Positions 33,099-44,385 of a stretch of DNA of 64,000 bases are shown here, in pieces. The position numbers and the translations under genes were made by a program. Under the pieces are notes generated by a model. The model worked only from the letters and a program-made list of their open reading frames with translations, searched no databases and was not told the origin of the DNA. Source of the DNA: Bettongia penicillata ogilbyi (lineage: Eukaryota; Chordata; Mammalia; Diprotodontia; Potoroidae); the NCBI GenBank assembly GCA_023548195.1, contig JAJHZJ010000082.1, forward strand, positions 248,001 through 312,000, written 5' to 3'. Numbering within the stretch: the first letter of the stretch is position 1; every line of letters begins with the position of its first letter.

Positions 33099-33210
33099 CT
33101 CTCTTTCCCAACACATATGTACATATATGTATATACACACACATATATATAAATATATACACATGCATTTATGCCAACATATACACACATGTATATACAT
33201 ATGTGTGTGT
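33032..33210. repeat. (CT)n then (TATACACA)n repeats
   Basis: About 62 bp of CT (33032-33093), a short spacer, then alternating TA/CA/TG sequence (33111-33210) whose two ends are roughly inverted. Arg-Glu-rich and Ser-Leu-rich open frames across it are repeat translation. Confidence 0.96.
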
Positions 33211-33234
33211 TCTGATCCTCCAATACAACACAAT

Positions 33235-33800
33235 AAATACAACAAACAATTAAGTGCCTGCTGTATACAGAGAGCACCCTATTATGCTTCTGAGGGACAT
33301 AATTTAGATAAAGTCTAGTAATTTTATGGGACTTAAAGTTTAGGAGGTGAATCAGACACCAGCATGCTAGCCATAATTGAAAAGATGATCTGGTAAGTAC
33401 ATTAGAGAGAGAGAGAGAGCATAACAAAGTGTTCGGAGAGGTCTGAGGGAAAGATAGTTATCAGAAGGTGGGACGGGAAAGCCAGTCAGAGAAGGCTTCC
33501 TGAAGAAAAAGGCATTTTTGTAAGACTTTGAAGCAGAAGTTCTTAACCTTCTTTTGTGTCATAGACCCCTTTGACTGATGAAGCCTATGGCTGAGCCCAT
33601 TTTCAGAATCATGTTTTAAGGAAATAAAATACAATACATAGGATTTCAAAGGAAACAAATTCTATTTAAATACAATTTTTTTTAAAAATCATGAACCACC
33701 TGAAACCTAAGGTATCCATTGAACTCAGATTAAGAATTCCTGCTTTAAAAGATAATCAGAAGCTATTGGAATGGATTCAAAATTAAGAATGAGATGTTTC
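33235..33800 (-). mobile_element. L2 LINE, split by a MITE
   Basis: Reverse L2: 'aattaagtgcctgctgtata', 'gagaaggcttcctgaagaaa', then the MITE (33534-33742), then 'gaagctattggaatggattc', which continues the L2. Confidence 0.7.
33534..33742 (-). mobile_element. hAT-type MITE
   Basis: Ends CAGAAGTTCTTAACC and GATTAAGAATTCCTG are inverted. Flanks CTTTGAAG (33526-33533) and CTTTAAAA (33743-33750) agree at 6 of 8, as for a hAT 8-bp duplication. The body 'tcatagacccctttgactga' is the reverse of the 23396 copy. Confidence 0.85.
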
Positions 33801-34444
33801 TCTGGGAGGGGTAAAGAAAGGGATATGAAGGGAAATTTATGCAATGTTTAAAAAAAGTTATCAATTTAAAAATTTTTAAAGAAAAAAGATAAGAATTCAA
33901 TAGGTATTGTTTCAAAGTATTCCCTCAGTATGGGTCAAATTTGTTCTTGCTTAAAATTGACAATACTCTCTCCCTGATACGTATCTTGCTCAAGCTCCCT
34001 CTTCCCTATGATGGATACAACCAATTTTCCATATAATTTGACCCCAGATTCCAGTCTCCCCACTCATCAATTCCCTAGTTTGCAGAAGCAGCCCGGAGAC
34101 CACAAACCTGCAAAGACTGTCAGGGAAAAGGGGGTTAGCTTCCTTCGAACCCAAGCCAATCTTCCAGGTGATGCGCTACTGCAGTCTTAGATACTGATTC
34201 AGAGGTAACCACTAGGGAGCTGGTTCTCAGTCCTCACTTTGTAGAATAGACATTTTTGTTAAGAGCTGCCTATAAATTGCATTTAGGGCAATAGAATGGT
34301 ATTTTAAATTACCTTGGTAAAGGAATCACATGTCAGAGTTTCTTGCAAAGCAGATATTATTCTCCTAATTTATCAACTTGGCAAATCTAAATGTTCATAT
34401 TTCAAGTTTTCTTTAAATAAGGTAAACCCCAGACCCCAGACCAC
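33801..34444. other. Unassigned sequence
   Basis: AT-rich to 33905, then unique-looking. No gene seen. Confidence 0.5.
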
Positions 34445-34548
34445 TCAGGTGGGCAACATTTATGAAGTACTTATTATGTTTCAGGCACAATGCTAAGTGC
34501 TGGGAAGGAAGTGTCCCTGCCCTCAAGAAGCTCACAGAGACAGTATGT
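34445..34548 (-). mobile_element. L2 3' end fragment
   Basis: 'caggcacaatgctaagtgct' and 'tgccctcaagaagctcacag'. Confidence 0.75.
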
Positions 34549-34689
34549 TAACATCTCACAATAATTAGCCATTTGTTTCCCAAGTGATTTGCAGGTGTTA
34601 ACACTGATTCTTTTGTGAAGGCAACTAGATCATTTTTTTTGCCTTTAATCACTGAATGAGTGTTGCCTCGGACAAGCTGAGATCTGGGA

Positions 34690-34920
34690 GGGCCCTTTGC
34701 TTTAAAAAAAAAACTCATCTCCCATTGCATCGGGCCATCTCCAGTTATCCTGACCTATGTCTTATCACTGGGACTCCAATGACTCTGGAAGAATGTCTGA
34801 GGCTGATGACTACGTACAGCCCTGCCTCATTTAAATCTAAATTCACTTGCAAATCAAGACATCATCCTCCTAATATGTGATTGGAACTCTTTAAGAAGGA
34901 AAAAAATGAACAACCACAAA
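34690..34920 (+). mobile_element. RTE-type SINE/LINE tail
   Basis: 'gggccatctccagttatcct', 'gactctggaagaatgtctga', 'ctgatgactacgtacagccc' and 'gacatcatcctcctaat' are a diverged form of the RTE-type tail at 9411 and 29250. An A-run at 34702-34714 sits at its start. Confidence 0.65.
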
Positions 34921-35095
34921 CAGGTGTTAACTCATTTGATCCTCACAACAATCCTTAGTAGGTGCTATTATTATCATCACATTTTATAGATGAGGAAACT
35001 AAGGCAGAGAGGTTAAATGACTTGCCCAGAGTCACTCAGCTAATGAGTGTCTGAAACAGGATTTGAACTCAGGTCTTTCTGACTCTGAGTCTATC
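34921..35095 (-). mobile_element. CORE-SINE
   Basis: 'tttgatcctcacaacaatcc', 'agatgaggaaactaaggcag', 'gacttgcccagagtcactca', 'tttgaactcaggtctttctg'. Confidence 0.88.
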
Positions 35096-35159
35096 ATTAT
35101 GTATGCAGAAGATGTCATGGTCATGTTCAGTCATTGCCAACTTTCTGTAATCCCATTTT

Positions 35160-35265
35160 GCTAGGAGCTAGAGGTACAAAGTAAAAAGTCCCTGCCCTGG
35201 AGGAGGAGATTTGACTAATTGGCCTCTGAGGTCCCTTGCAGTCTAAATCTATGATCTTATGATAC
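35160..35265. mobile_element. L2 fragment then MIR tail
   Basis: 35160-35212 resembles a reverse L2 end ('ccctgccctggaggaggaga'). 35213-35265 resembles a plus-strand MIR tail ('ggcctctgaggtcccttgca'). Confidence 0.55.
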
Positions 35266-35335
35266 TGCATTCTCTGAGGGAGATGCAATACCAATGGGGG
35301 AGGGGAGAACAGTCAGAGAAGGGAACTTTGTCTAG

Positions 35336-35925
35336 CATAGGTTCCCAAAGTGGTCTATGGTACCCCCAATGATTCAGTGGTGGTTGTAGCCTCTGGTACA
35401 ATTGGGGGCCATTGAATAAAAATAAAGGGCAGTGGAAGATTAAGGAAAGAAGAGAAGAAATTTTTGAAAAACTGTTCATACATATTTCATCTGTTGTGTA
35501 ACAGAGTTAAAGTTGTAGTGATTACATTATTTTCCAAATAAACACACAAGATGCAAATCATTATGAAGCACTGATCAAGTCCACCAACAGGTCTTAACAT
35601 GCAAGTGTTGGCAGGCCAGCAAGTCTTGAGTTGTCTAGAAGTCCAGCAGGCATCAACAGGAACATGTGCATGTAATGATTTGTTTATAATACAATACTAT
35701 ACAGTTACAGAATGTAATATTGCATCATCAAAATTTCAATGCAGGAAAAAACCCACAAATACAATAAATTATTACATTTGAGATCTATCTTTTTAAAAAT
35801 TTTAATTTTTTTTTGAAATGATGCAATTTTTTAAAAAACATTAAAGGGTTAAAGAAAGTAGATTTCCAGGGGGCACTGAGTAAATTTTTGTAAAAGGGTA
35901 GGCTAAATAAGTTTGGGAACCTCTT
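35336..35925. mobile_element. Non-autonomous hAT-like DNA transposon, about 590 bp
   Basis: Left end CATAGGTTCCCAAAG and right end GTTTGGGAACCTCTT are inverted repeats of the CAGnGGTTCCCAAA type common in hAT elements. There is no transposase frame inside. The A/T-rich interior is unlike other repeats in the window. No convincing 8-bp flank duplication. Confidence 0.65.
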
Positions 35926-36372
35926 AGGCAATTATAGGGATTGTGAGTAGATTCACACCCTTCCCAGTAGCAATTTTATTCAATGATTATTGTTCCCTGA
36001 CCAAGAGGTTAAAAAAAAATGGCATGTGGGCTGGAGGGACCCATATACTTGCAGGACTGATGACATCAACTTCATTCCCAGTGGACGACTGAGTGGGATT
36101 AAAAACAAGCTGTAGAGTCTGGAACAGGCTACGTACAGAGGGATGAGGTGCTGATCGAATTGGTCTCCAGTTCAGACAACTCTAACCCAGGGCCAGGCTC
36201 AAAACTGAAGGTAAGGATTGCTTTTAATGCTGGGGAAAGCACCCAGTTTCAGGACATATGGCAAGATGCCCCAGCTAGCAAGGCCCTAATGTCTTGGTAA
36301 ATGCACAAATCTGCCACTTGCCATAGATGTTTCATTGGATTTAAAGTAGTTAAGTAATCTTAGAGATCACTT
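35926..36372. other. Unassigned sequence
   Basis: Unique-looking. No gene seen. Confidence 0.5.
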
Positions 36373-36562
36373 CAGGGATTCTTAACTAAGATCCATGAGT
36401 TTGATTTTTAAAATATTTTTATAACTATGTTTTAATGTAATTGATTTCCTTTACAAACTGTTATATTTTATTTTATTTAAATTTAAAACTTTATTCTAAA
36501 AAGGGGTCCATAGGCAAACCGTCAAAGAGGTCCATGATACAGGAAAAGATTAAGAACCTCTG
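36373..36562 (+). mobile_element. hAT-type MITE
   Basis: Ends CAGGGATTCTTAACT and GATTAAGAACCTCTG. Interior 'ttatattttattttatttaa', 'aaaaggggtccataggca'. Same orientation and family as 23396. Confidence 0.85.
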
Positions 36563-36565
36563 GCC

Positions 36566-36725
36566 TAATACCTTTTCATTTTACAGAGAAGCAAAACTGA
36601 GACCCAGAGAGAGGAAATGATTTGCTCAATAGTCACAAAGGTTTAAGTTAAGTAACCCAAATTAAATTTGAACTCAAGTTTTTTTTTTACCCTAAAATCA
36701 TCATTTTCTATGGCACCATGCTGCC
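36566..36725 (-). mobile_element. MIR-type SINE
   Basis: 'ttttcattttacagagaagc', 'gacccagagagaggaaatga', 'tttgaactcaag'. Confidence 0.7.
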
Positions 36726-36734
36726 AAACTTGAC

Positions 36735-36935
36735 AATCTGTATGATACAGCAGGCAGAATCCTGGATTTGAAGTCAGAGAATCTGGTTTCAAACTGATTC
36801 TGTCATTCAAAACTGCTTTAACTAATTCATTTTGCTTTTGTGGGCTGAAGTTTCTTCATCTTTATGGTGAAGGGATTGGTCTAAATGATGTTTAAGTTCC
36901 TTCCAGTCCTCAACCCTATGAGATGCTTATAGTGG
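36735..36935 (+). mobile_element. MIR-type SINE
   Basis: 'atcctggatttgaagtcaga', 'gaatctggtttcaaactgat', 'gggattggtctaaatgatgt', 'ttaagttccttccagtcctc'. Confidence 0.8.
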
Positions 36936-36959
36936 GGGATGACCCCCTAGTCTACATAT

Positions 36960-37110
36960 TTTAGAATTGCTATATATGTTAGAATTTTAGGTGTGGAACT
37001 GACCTAAGAAATCATTTAATACCAGCCCCTTGTTTTATGAGTATTCAAACCAGGTCTTCTAAATGCCAGTGCAGTACTTTTGCCTCTCTGGATCTGCTGC
37101 TTTTTGTATT
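36960..37110 (-). mobile_element. MIR-type SINE fragment
   Basis: 'ttaggtgtggaactgaccta', 'attcaaaccaggtcttctaa', 'atgccagtgcagtac'. Confidence 0.5.
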
Positions 37111-38709
37111 CACCACCTGTATCTGGGTCCTGCAGGTTGGCTCCCACATTGCTCTCTAGCATAGGCAGCCCCTTAGGAGACCCCTTCAGAGCCATATGAA
37201 TGAGGACAGCAGATTGCAACAAAACTCAAGAACTGGAGAGTAGGCTCTCCCCCTCATCCCACCCCCAACCCCACCAGCTGTTGGCATCCCAGTCATACTG
37301 GCCTAAGAACTGATAGGGAAAAGCCTCCTATCCTATTACAAACACCCAGGTCCATCCAGGCCTCCCTTTCCCCCCTTCTATAGACTACATCCCAACAGGC
37401 CAGATGTCAAAGTCCACACACTCTTGCCCCTTCAGTTTGATTACAAACTTATCCAAGAGGCTGCCAGCTGCAGTCATCCCTACTTCCTTCATGTCTCCAA
37501 GCTCATTCCAGACACCAGCTTCAGCAACTTAACCCTACTCTAAAAAGGGGCAAGAATGAGAGCAGTCAAGTCGGGATGTGTGGAATTTCCCAGTTGGTAT
37601 TTGTTTGGATATGGAATACAGCAGGGCAGGGGAGGGGGGAGGACTGGCTCTTGGCACCTGCTAGTCCAGGAAGTTACCCACACACCAACCTACACACAGA
37701 GTGACTTACATATACAACCACAAACCCTCACAACCTCATATAACTTATAGCCTCAAATTTACCTATACCCACAACTACCCACACCATGATCTATAGTTAT
37801 AACTATTTCTACCCCCACCACTCATTTCAATATACTGATGTCCATTCACAACTACATATACCCCCATGCTGAAATTTATCCAGTTATTTACTCATATACC
37901 CGCCCAAATTCTCACACAACCCTAGATCTAACTATACGTTCACCTACACCTTCCTCCCCTCCACACACACACAAATCTTCACCACTGCCACAGAGCTACC
38001 CCCTTCACTGATGAGCCACAGCCTATATGGAGCGCCGCTTTGCCCTGCCTCCGCTTCTTAGTTCCAGGGCTTTCTTGCCATAGTGGGCTAATTTACATGC
38101 CACAGCCCAGAGAAAGGTCAATGGGAAGATCAAAGGGGAAAAGGAGTGAAAAGAGTCCTTCAGAAGCCCAAGTCTCAGTGGCATGTCAGTGGGAGGACCT
38201 TGGAAAAGAGAAGACCTGTGGGAAGAGTCATCCTAACTCAGACAAAAGTGATCTTCGGAGTCTCAGTGTGGAAGGGAGAGTATAGCGCTCCTACAATTTA
38301 GGGATTAAGCCCTTTGGGTGCAAGATAGAACTCAAGTGAAAGAAAAGTTTTAAATGGCTCCCAAGCAACTTGACCCTGAGCCTGCCTCAAAAAGATGAAA
38401 ATGTTCAAACAGTTTAAAGACGTGAAGGGAGTCAACTATTTCATTTTGAAAAGCTAGAGGACTCCTTAAATGGAAAAGATGCCTGAATGGCAAATACCCA
38501 GAGCTCCTGCCACTCTTCTTTCCAATCATTTCCTCATCAAGCTGCCTCCATTTCAGCCATTATCATCTCCCTGTGACATCGCCTCTGTGCGGCAGGGCTC
38601 TAAGGAAGCTCTCTTACCTTGCCTGGAACCAGACCTCCACTTTCCTGCTACCTCCACACCATGCTCCCATGGGGTTAACTCTAAATTCCACTCCCTTTTC
38701 TCCAACTCC
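37111..38709. other. 1.6 kb unassigned block
   Basis: No repeat family is recognised. C/A-rich 37680-37990, with many 'acctacac'-type words. A G-rich tract at 37623-37642 and an open frame of 81 codons at 38040-38285 have no recognised product. Less repeat-covered than most of the window. Confidence 0.5.
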
Positions 38710-38885
38710 CCTTTAAATATCATCTTCCCCCATTAGAATTTAAGTTCCTTTAGAGCATGGTCTATCTTGCTTACTTGCATTTGTCTCCCCAGCATACACC
38801 ACAGCACCTGATACGTAGCAAGTGCTTAGTAAATGCCTTTATTTATCTATCTGTTTATCTATCTATCCACCCATCCATCCATATA
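38710..38885 (+). mobile_element. L2 3' end followed by (TCTA/CATC)n
   Basis: 'cattagaatttaagttcctt', 'ctccccagcatacaccacag', 'tacgtagcaagtgcttagta', then tandem TCTA and CATC units at 38843-38885. Confidence 0.8.
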
Positions 38886-40100
38886 TCCTTACAGAATCAC
38901 ATCACACTTTTTAATCTGCCCCCAGTTATCCTTCATTGCATCCCTCCATTGTACATGCTTTTTGAAATAACTAAGTTTAGTTCAAGGGAACAGATAATGG
39001 AACATGTCTACCAGTTCTTGGCATAGTTTCATGGAATATAAAAATAGAACGTTGCTTATACTGTCAGATTTGGGCATTGTATTGGTGTCTAGATCTTATT
39101 CCTTTTTCCAAATGAGTCAGATGTACTTTAGGGCTTTGCAGAAAATAATCAAAGTGGAAAATTGATCAGATTCTCCTATTCACATTGCTTCCAACATTGA
39201 GAGACAATTATTCTCTAAATGAGTGATTTGTGGTAAATGGTCATGGGAGAAGTAAATGGGCCATACTCATAAAATGGAAGGACCTTAAAGGTTTATTGCA
39301 GTATACACTTCATAGCCATTAAAGGTCTCAGGATAAGTGGAGCTAAGATAGGATCCTCTATAGAAGAAGTTTGCAGTCTCAGGTCAGAGGAAGAAAAGAG
39401 GGTGACAGAAAGAAAAGGACAGTAACTCTCTAAATAGCTAAGGAGGAAAGGATATATGGTAATACTCAGGGTTCCTGAGGAATGTCACAGGATGAAAGAT
39501 GGCTTTCTCCCAATTATCTGGTCAAGATAGGAAGGAGGGGAAGATAATTCACTCTCTACTTCTACTTTCCCACCCCCCACCCCCCCACCCCACCGCCTCA
39601 AGCTTTCCCTTCTTATACAAGAAGGGCCCATAACATTAGAGATGTTTTCATTTTTTTCTAGTTCCTAGGGATTTTAGGACAGTGATTGGTTGAGTGGGAT
39701 TAGAGGACTCATCCTTCTTATCTTTGCTTTGGATGGGAGAAAATTGTTTTCACTAAAAGTGAGTATGCTACCAAAAAAAAAGCTACTTCACTTGGGCTGA
39801 GCTGAGTATTATCTCAATTTTGGAAATGGTGAGAGACATTCCCTACAGTTTGGTGAAGCAAAATATTGAAATCAAATAAACAATTAGGGAAAACATTCAA
39901 AGTGTCATAAGGAGTTGTTAATGTGGTTTGTTAACAACTTGCTTGAGGCTTACTCATCAAGCAAGATCAAAGGGGCCTTTGCTTTGAGGAGTCCAGATTT
40001 CCCCTTGGATTCTACATATGAAATATGACTTTGATGGAGGGAGCTTCACATAGATTCTAACATCCAGGAGCAAAAAACTTCAATCTACTAGATTAATTTC
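38886..40100. other. Unassigned sequence
   Basis: About 1.2 kb without recognised repeats except the C-run cluster at 39569-39591. No gene seen. Confidence 0.5.
39569..39591 (-). other. Predicted G-quadruplex / i-motif
   Basis: Four C-runs of 3, 6, 7 and 4 bases are separated by single A bases. The minus strand therefore has four G-runs with one-base T loops, the arrangement expected to give a very stable quadruplex. No gene or promoter is seen nearby. Confidence 0.7.
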
Positions 40101-40287
40101 GGCAACTAGGTGGCAGACAGTACAGGGCTCAAGGTCAGGAAGAACGAAATTTGAATCTGTCCTCAGATACTTATCTGTATATACCCCCAGGCAAGTCACT
40201 TAACCTTGCTAGGTTTGTTTTCTCCTCCTTAAAATGGGGATTATTATTATTATAGGACCTGACCAAGTTCTTGAGATGAGATCATAA

Positions 40288-40334
<47 letters not shown>

Positions 40335-40373
40335 TACATACATACATACATATAAAGTGCTTTGCAAACCTTT
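40101..40373 (+). mobile_element. CORE-SINE with internal microsatellite
   Basis: 'ggcaactaggtggcagacag', 'ccaggcaagtcacttaacct', 'aaaatggggattattattat', then (TA)n(CA)n(CATA)n at about 40290-40350, then the SINE tail 'aaagtgctttgcaaac'. Confidence 0.85.
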
Positions 40374-40384
40374 AGAATGCTCCC

Positions 40385-40640
40385 TTATTGCTGTTTACTT
40401 GTGTTCAACTTTTCATGACCCCATTTGGAATTTTCTTGGCAAAGATACTTTGCCATTTCCTTCTCCAGCTTATAGATTTTACATTTTACAGATGAAGAAA
40501 CTGAGGCAAACAGGGTTAAGTGACTTGCTCAGGGTCACACAGCTAGTAAGTATCTGAGGCCAGATTTAAAGTCACAAAGATGAGTCTTCCCTGACTTGAG
40601 ACCCAGCACTCTATCCACTGTACCATCCTCCTGCCCCATC
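40385..40640 (-). mobile_element. SINE with BovB-type tail, full length
   Basis: 'cttttcatgaccccatttgg', 'tttgccatttccttctccag', 'gaagaaactgaggcaaacag', 'cagggtcacacagctagtaa', 'ctctatccactgtaccatcc'. Confidence 0.93.
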
Positions 40641-40839
40641 TTATTATTAAGCAATATAGCTATCCATACATTGATCTAGCAAACAATATCGTTTCTCTTA
40701 GAACTTAAAATTACAAAAATTCTAATTAACAAACCCATCTGTCTACATGGCGCATGATTAAACCACACATTATGAAAAACACTGTAGCAGCTAAAGTTCT
40801 GTTGGTTCCACCACAATTGGCTATTTCTCTATCTTTTGA

Positions 40840-41335
40840 GGGATCACTAAAGGAGGGGAAAAAATTATAAGCTATTTGCTTTTAACAGCAAAAAGGCTCC
40901 AGCAAATATTCGGATAATTAAAGCCTCCTGTCACTACTATACCATGTTTTATCATCACTTCGTTGCATTCTTTGTCTACTTCCTCTTTCCGATCTCCTCT
41001 ATGTCCAGATGGTTTCTAGTACATATCAATGAAAGTATAGCTTCTACTTTTGTCTCCACCAATGTTCACCCAAGTACTATCACTTGTCCCATCTAATCCC
41101 AGAATTTCCTCATGTAAGTATTTTTCTTAGTGTAAAATGCTACTCTACTACCCTTTTTGTCTATTCTAGGCCTTTTGATTAAGTTATAACACTCCAGAGC
41201 CATATTTGAGTATTGGGTCTCCCACGTGCCAATATTAGCTATGTAATAAAATTTGACTCCTTATGTTAGGAGCTCTAGCTTGCTCTATTACCTTTAATTT
41301 ATGCACTTATTTATAGACATCTATAGTTTTTATTT
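40840..41335 (-). mobile_element. L3/CR1 LINE, 5' ORF2 region (probable)
   Basis: Reverse text 'tcactactataccatgtttt', 'gtctacttcctctttccga', 'gccatatttgagtattgggt' and 'aggagctctagcttgctcta' follows the reverse of CR1/L3 endonuclease sequence. It is diverged, and the endpoints are uncertain. Confidence 0.6.
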
Positions 41336-41339
41336 TTAT

Positions 41340-41510
41340 TTTCTGTTGTTTTATAGATTCCAGTTCTGCTAAGTACTACTGGTATGACCTTGGCTAAGTC
41401 ACTTCAATCTTTCTGGATCTCAGTTTTCTCATCCATAAAGTGAGAAAGTTAGACTAGAACATCTCTGGGCTGCCTTCCATCTCTTAAATCTATGATCTAT
41501 GATCCTGTGT
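41340..41510 (+). mobile_element. MIR-type SINE
   Basis: 'tatgaccttggctaagtcac', 'ctggatctcagttttctcat', 'aaatctatgatctatgatcc'. 41511-41711 is unassigned. Confidence 0.82.
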
Positions 41511-41711
41511 ATATTTATTGGATTTTTTTCTCCAATTTATTGCTGGGAATCTCTAATGCTAATCTTGGTCTCATAACCATAAATACTCTGTAAGGTATCT
41601 ATCTAGGCACATGTAGATAGGTGGAGTTTTCTTGTTTCCTTTTTTAAACTTAATTTGCAAGATCCAGGCAAATATATCCTTCCCAAGTCCTGTTAGCTTC
41701 CGCCATCCCTG

Positions 41712-41800
41712 CCCAACTCAATTCAACAGACGTTTATTAAGTTCCTACTAGGGGATACAAGGAAATAGAGGAAAAATACCTTCCCTCAGAGAAAGAACTG
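41712..41800 (-). mobile_element. L2 3' end fragment
   Basis: 'ttcaacagacgtttattaag' and 'ttccctcagagaaag'. Confidence 0.6.
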
Positions 41801-41861
41801 TTTATCATAAATGGTAAGGACAATAGGAAAGATGTTTAAGTTATTATGTGAGGGGAAAGAG

Positions 41862-42105
41862 AAAGGTACTGCAATGGATAGAGCACTGGATCTTAAGTCA
41901 GGAAGATCCAAGTTCAAATCTGGCCTCAGATCTGTGTGGCCCTGGGCAAGTCCCTTAACCTCTATCTGCCTCTGTTTCTTCCACTATAAAATGGATAATA
42001 ATGGGGTCCCAGGGTTATTGCAAGGGTCAAATAAGATAACATTCGTCAAATGTTTAGCACAGTGCCTGGCACACAGTAAGCCCTTAATAAATGCTTGTTT
42101 CCTTT
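41862..42105 (+). mobile_element. CORE-SINE, full length
   Basis: 'gtactgcaatggatagagca', 'aagttcaaatctggcctcag', 'ccctgggcaagtcccttaac', 'cagtgcctggcacacagtaa', 'cccttaataaatgcttgttt'. Confidence 0.92.
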
Positions 42106-42379
42106 TTTCCTGTTAGGAAGAAACAATTGTTGAAAGCCCCACAACTACTTAACTTATTTCATTTCTATTCCCTCTACTAAATATAGCACTCTTCAGACAA
42201 CTAAGGATGATGCAAAAAAATATTTAACAGGAACTGAAACCCAAAATATTTAGAGATGGTAAGAGATTCTATAGTTGCCCTTAAAGCATCCAAAGTAAAC
42301 GTGAATGAATGAATGACTTCCTGGGGTACTAAAGCAATTTCTGGTTGTGATTGCTAATCTACTACTTTGAGGAATCATA

Positions 42380-44385
42380 GAAAATGGAAAAATGCTACAG
42401 AATTGGAGGTATACAAACATTATCTCACACTTCAAAAAGGAAAAAAAAGTAGGCTTTTCAAATTATATGCTTGTAAGCTTGGTAGTAATTCCTCACATGA
42501 TATCTATTCATTTATTTACTTTTTATTAATTTACTTATGTATTTCTCTATTTATTTGTTTATTATTGGGACATGTTATTAAAGGGATAGTCTGTGAGCAC
42601 TTACAAAGAAAAACGAATATCACTGGGAACTTGTTCTTTAAGAGTAAGTCTCACTTCCTTTTTTTGACAGAATTATTAGACTAGTATATCAGGAAGTACC
42701 ATAGAAATAGTATGCCTAAATTTCAGAAGGATATTGGACAAAATCTCCTATAATGGTGATGTGGATTATAAGGAAAAATGTGAATTAATATTTGAATTAA
42801 TATTAATAGTTGGGGTAGGAGCTGGTTGATTCTGGACTCCAGAAATCATGCTTAAAAGGTAAATGCCAAACTATATGGAACTTATTAATGGAGGATCTGA
42901 GGATCTTCTTAGTGGCCCTGCCCTGTTGAGCATTTTTTAGCAATGATTTATGACATATATAGCATTCTCATTAAATTTTTAGTGACATGAAGCTATGAGG
43001 GAAAAGTAGAATATTAAACGACAGAAAAGAGATCCATAAAGATCTTAACAAATGGAAGAACCATGGACTGAATTCAATTCAACAAATGTTATTTAGCACC
43101 TACTATATACATAAGGTATCTAGGGATAAATGTGAAATCCATCGCAGATTAAATCTTTTAAATGAGATTCACAATCACATAAAAGAGTTCAGCCTAACAA
43201 TAAAAATAGAAAAACAAAGTGGATGAAAAAATGCTTATTTTTCAGTCTAACAGTATTACACATATCTTGGGTAAAGATCACAGAGGGACGATGAACTGAG
43301 CTCAGAATGAAACATGCAAATAAGAGAACAAGATAGATTCTGAAAAATTGCATAACATTTGTAATAACCATTAGCTTTTTTTTGAACAGTCTTTAAAAAT
43401 CTTCCAGTGATGCTAAATGCCTAGGAATTTTGAAACACATACTGTCACAAAGAATTGATATTATAGGTTACCAAGAGCATTAGAGAGATGCCTGGGGGTA
43501 TACAGAGGCAGTATCATATTACTGACAACAAATTGTGCCCAGAAACAGTGGAAAATATATCAACGAGATATAGGACCCTGCCAGAAGGAAGGATAACAGA
43601 TGTCTAAACCATGTGCTGCCCTGGTACATACATCATATTTACAGATCTATTGGAAGGCACAGTACATTGAGTGGACCCCTGCAAGAAATTAAAAGTTGTA
43701 TGCAATGAGAAAGCAGTGATGGTTTGTCATCTGCACCAGTGGAAAGAATAGCCACATTAATAAGATCACAGATCCAGTGAAGAGTGTTTTTTGTAAATAT
43801 CAGATGAGAAACATATAATTAAAAGGTAGTTCATATGGAGGAGAAAAAACTCTGTGAGATTTAGTGGACTGAAAACTCAGTATGAATCCACAATTGGAAG
43901 TGGCAGCTAAAAAGTGCTCATGGGAATCTAGCTGCATTAATAAATGGATAGTATCCAGAATAAAGAAGTTGAAAGTCCTGCTGTAATCTATCCACATCTG
44001 ATGATCTGGGATTTGGTGTTCAGCCCTGGATACCACATTTTAGGAAGGAGGACAAGCTGGAACATGTCAAAAAGTCAACCGGTACAATGTAAAAATTGTG
44101 ATAGGTTAAAGAAATAAGGAATGGTTGAAAGCCTGGATATGAGAAGACCGAGGAGGAAAATATATAGTTGTTTGCAAATCCTAGAAGGGCCGTCAGGTGG
44201 CAAAGAATTAGCTTTGCTCTGCTTGGCCCCAGAAGGCATTACTAGAGGCAATGGGTAAAATTTATAGGGGGATAGATTTTCAGTATAATAGATAATTTAC
44301 TATCAAAGCTGTACAGATGCCAAAAGAAAGGGTGGAACTGAATGATCTGTCCCTTCTAGCTCTGACATTCTAGAATAAGACATTA
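42380..44385 (+). mobile_element. L3/CR1 LINE, partial
   Basis: Plus-strand CR1-clade element. Left part: 'tctgtgagcacttacaaaga', 'tttgacagaattattagact', 'ttcagaaggatattggacaa', 'cctataatggtgatgtggat'. Right part, well preserved from 43795: 'atgaatccacaattggaagt', 'tctgggatttggtgttcagc', 'accacattttaggaaggagg', 'ctgcttggccccagaaggca' and the end 'gtcccttctagctctgacat'. An L2-like scrap (43070-43115) and an unrecognised block (43430-43790) interrupt it. Confidence 0.8.
43430..43790. other. Unrecognised block inside the L3 element
   Basis: It has no match to the surrounding L3 order and no family I can name. It may be an inserted old element or a very diverged L3 part. Confidence 0.4.

Noticed and set aside
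32939..33427. 162-codon minus-strand open frame
   Set aside because: Crosses the CT and TA/CA repeats and an L2 fragment; no coding signal.
37623..37642. Second G-quadruplex candidate
   Set aside because: G-runs are uneven (3, 4, 6, 2), so a four-run motif needs a split of one run; weaker than 39569-39591.
38886..40100. Solo LTR of an endogenous retrovirus
   Set aside because: No TG...CA ends, primer site or polyadenylation layout could be read.
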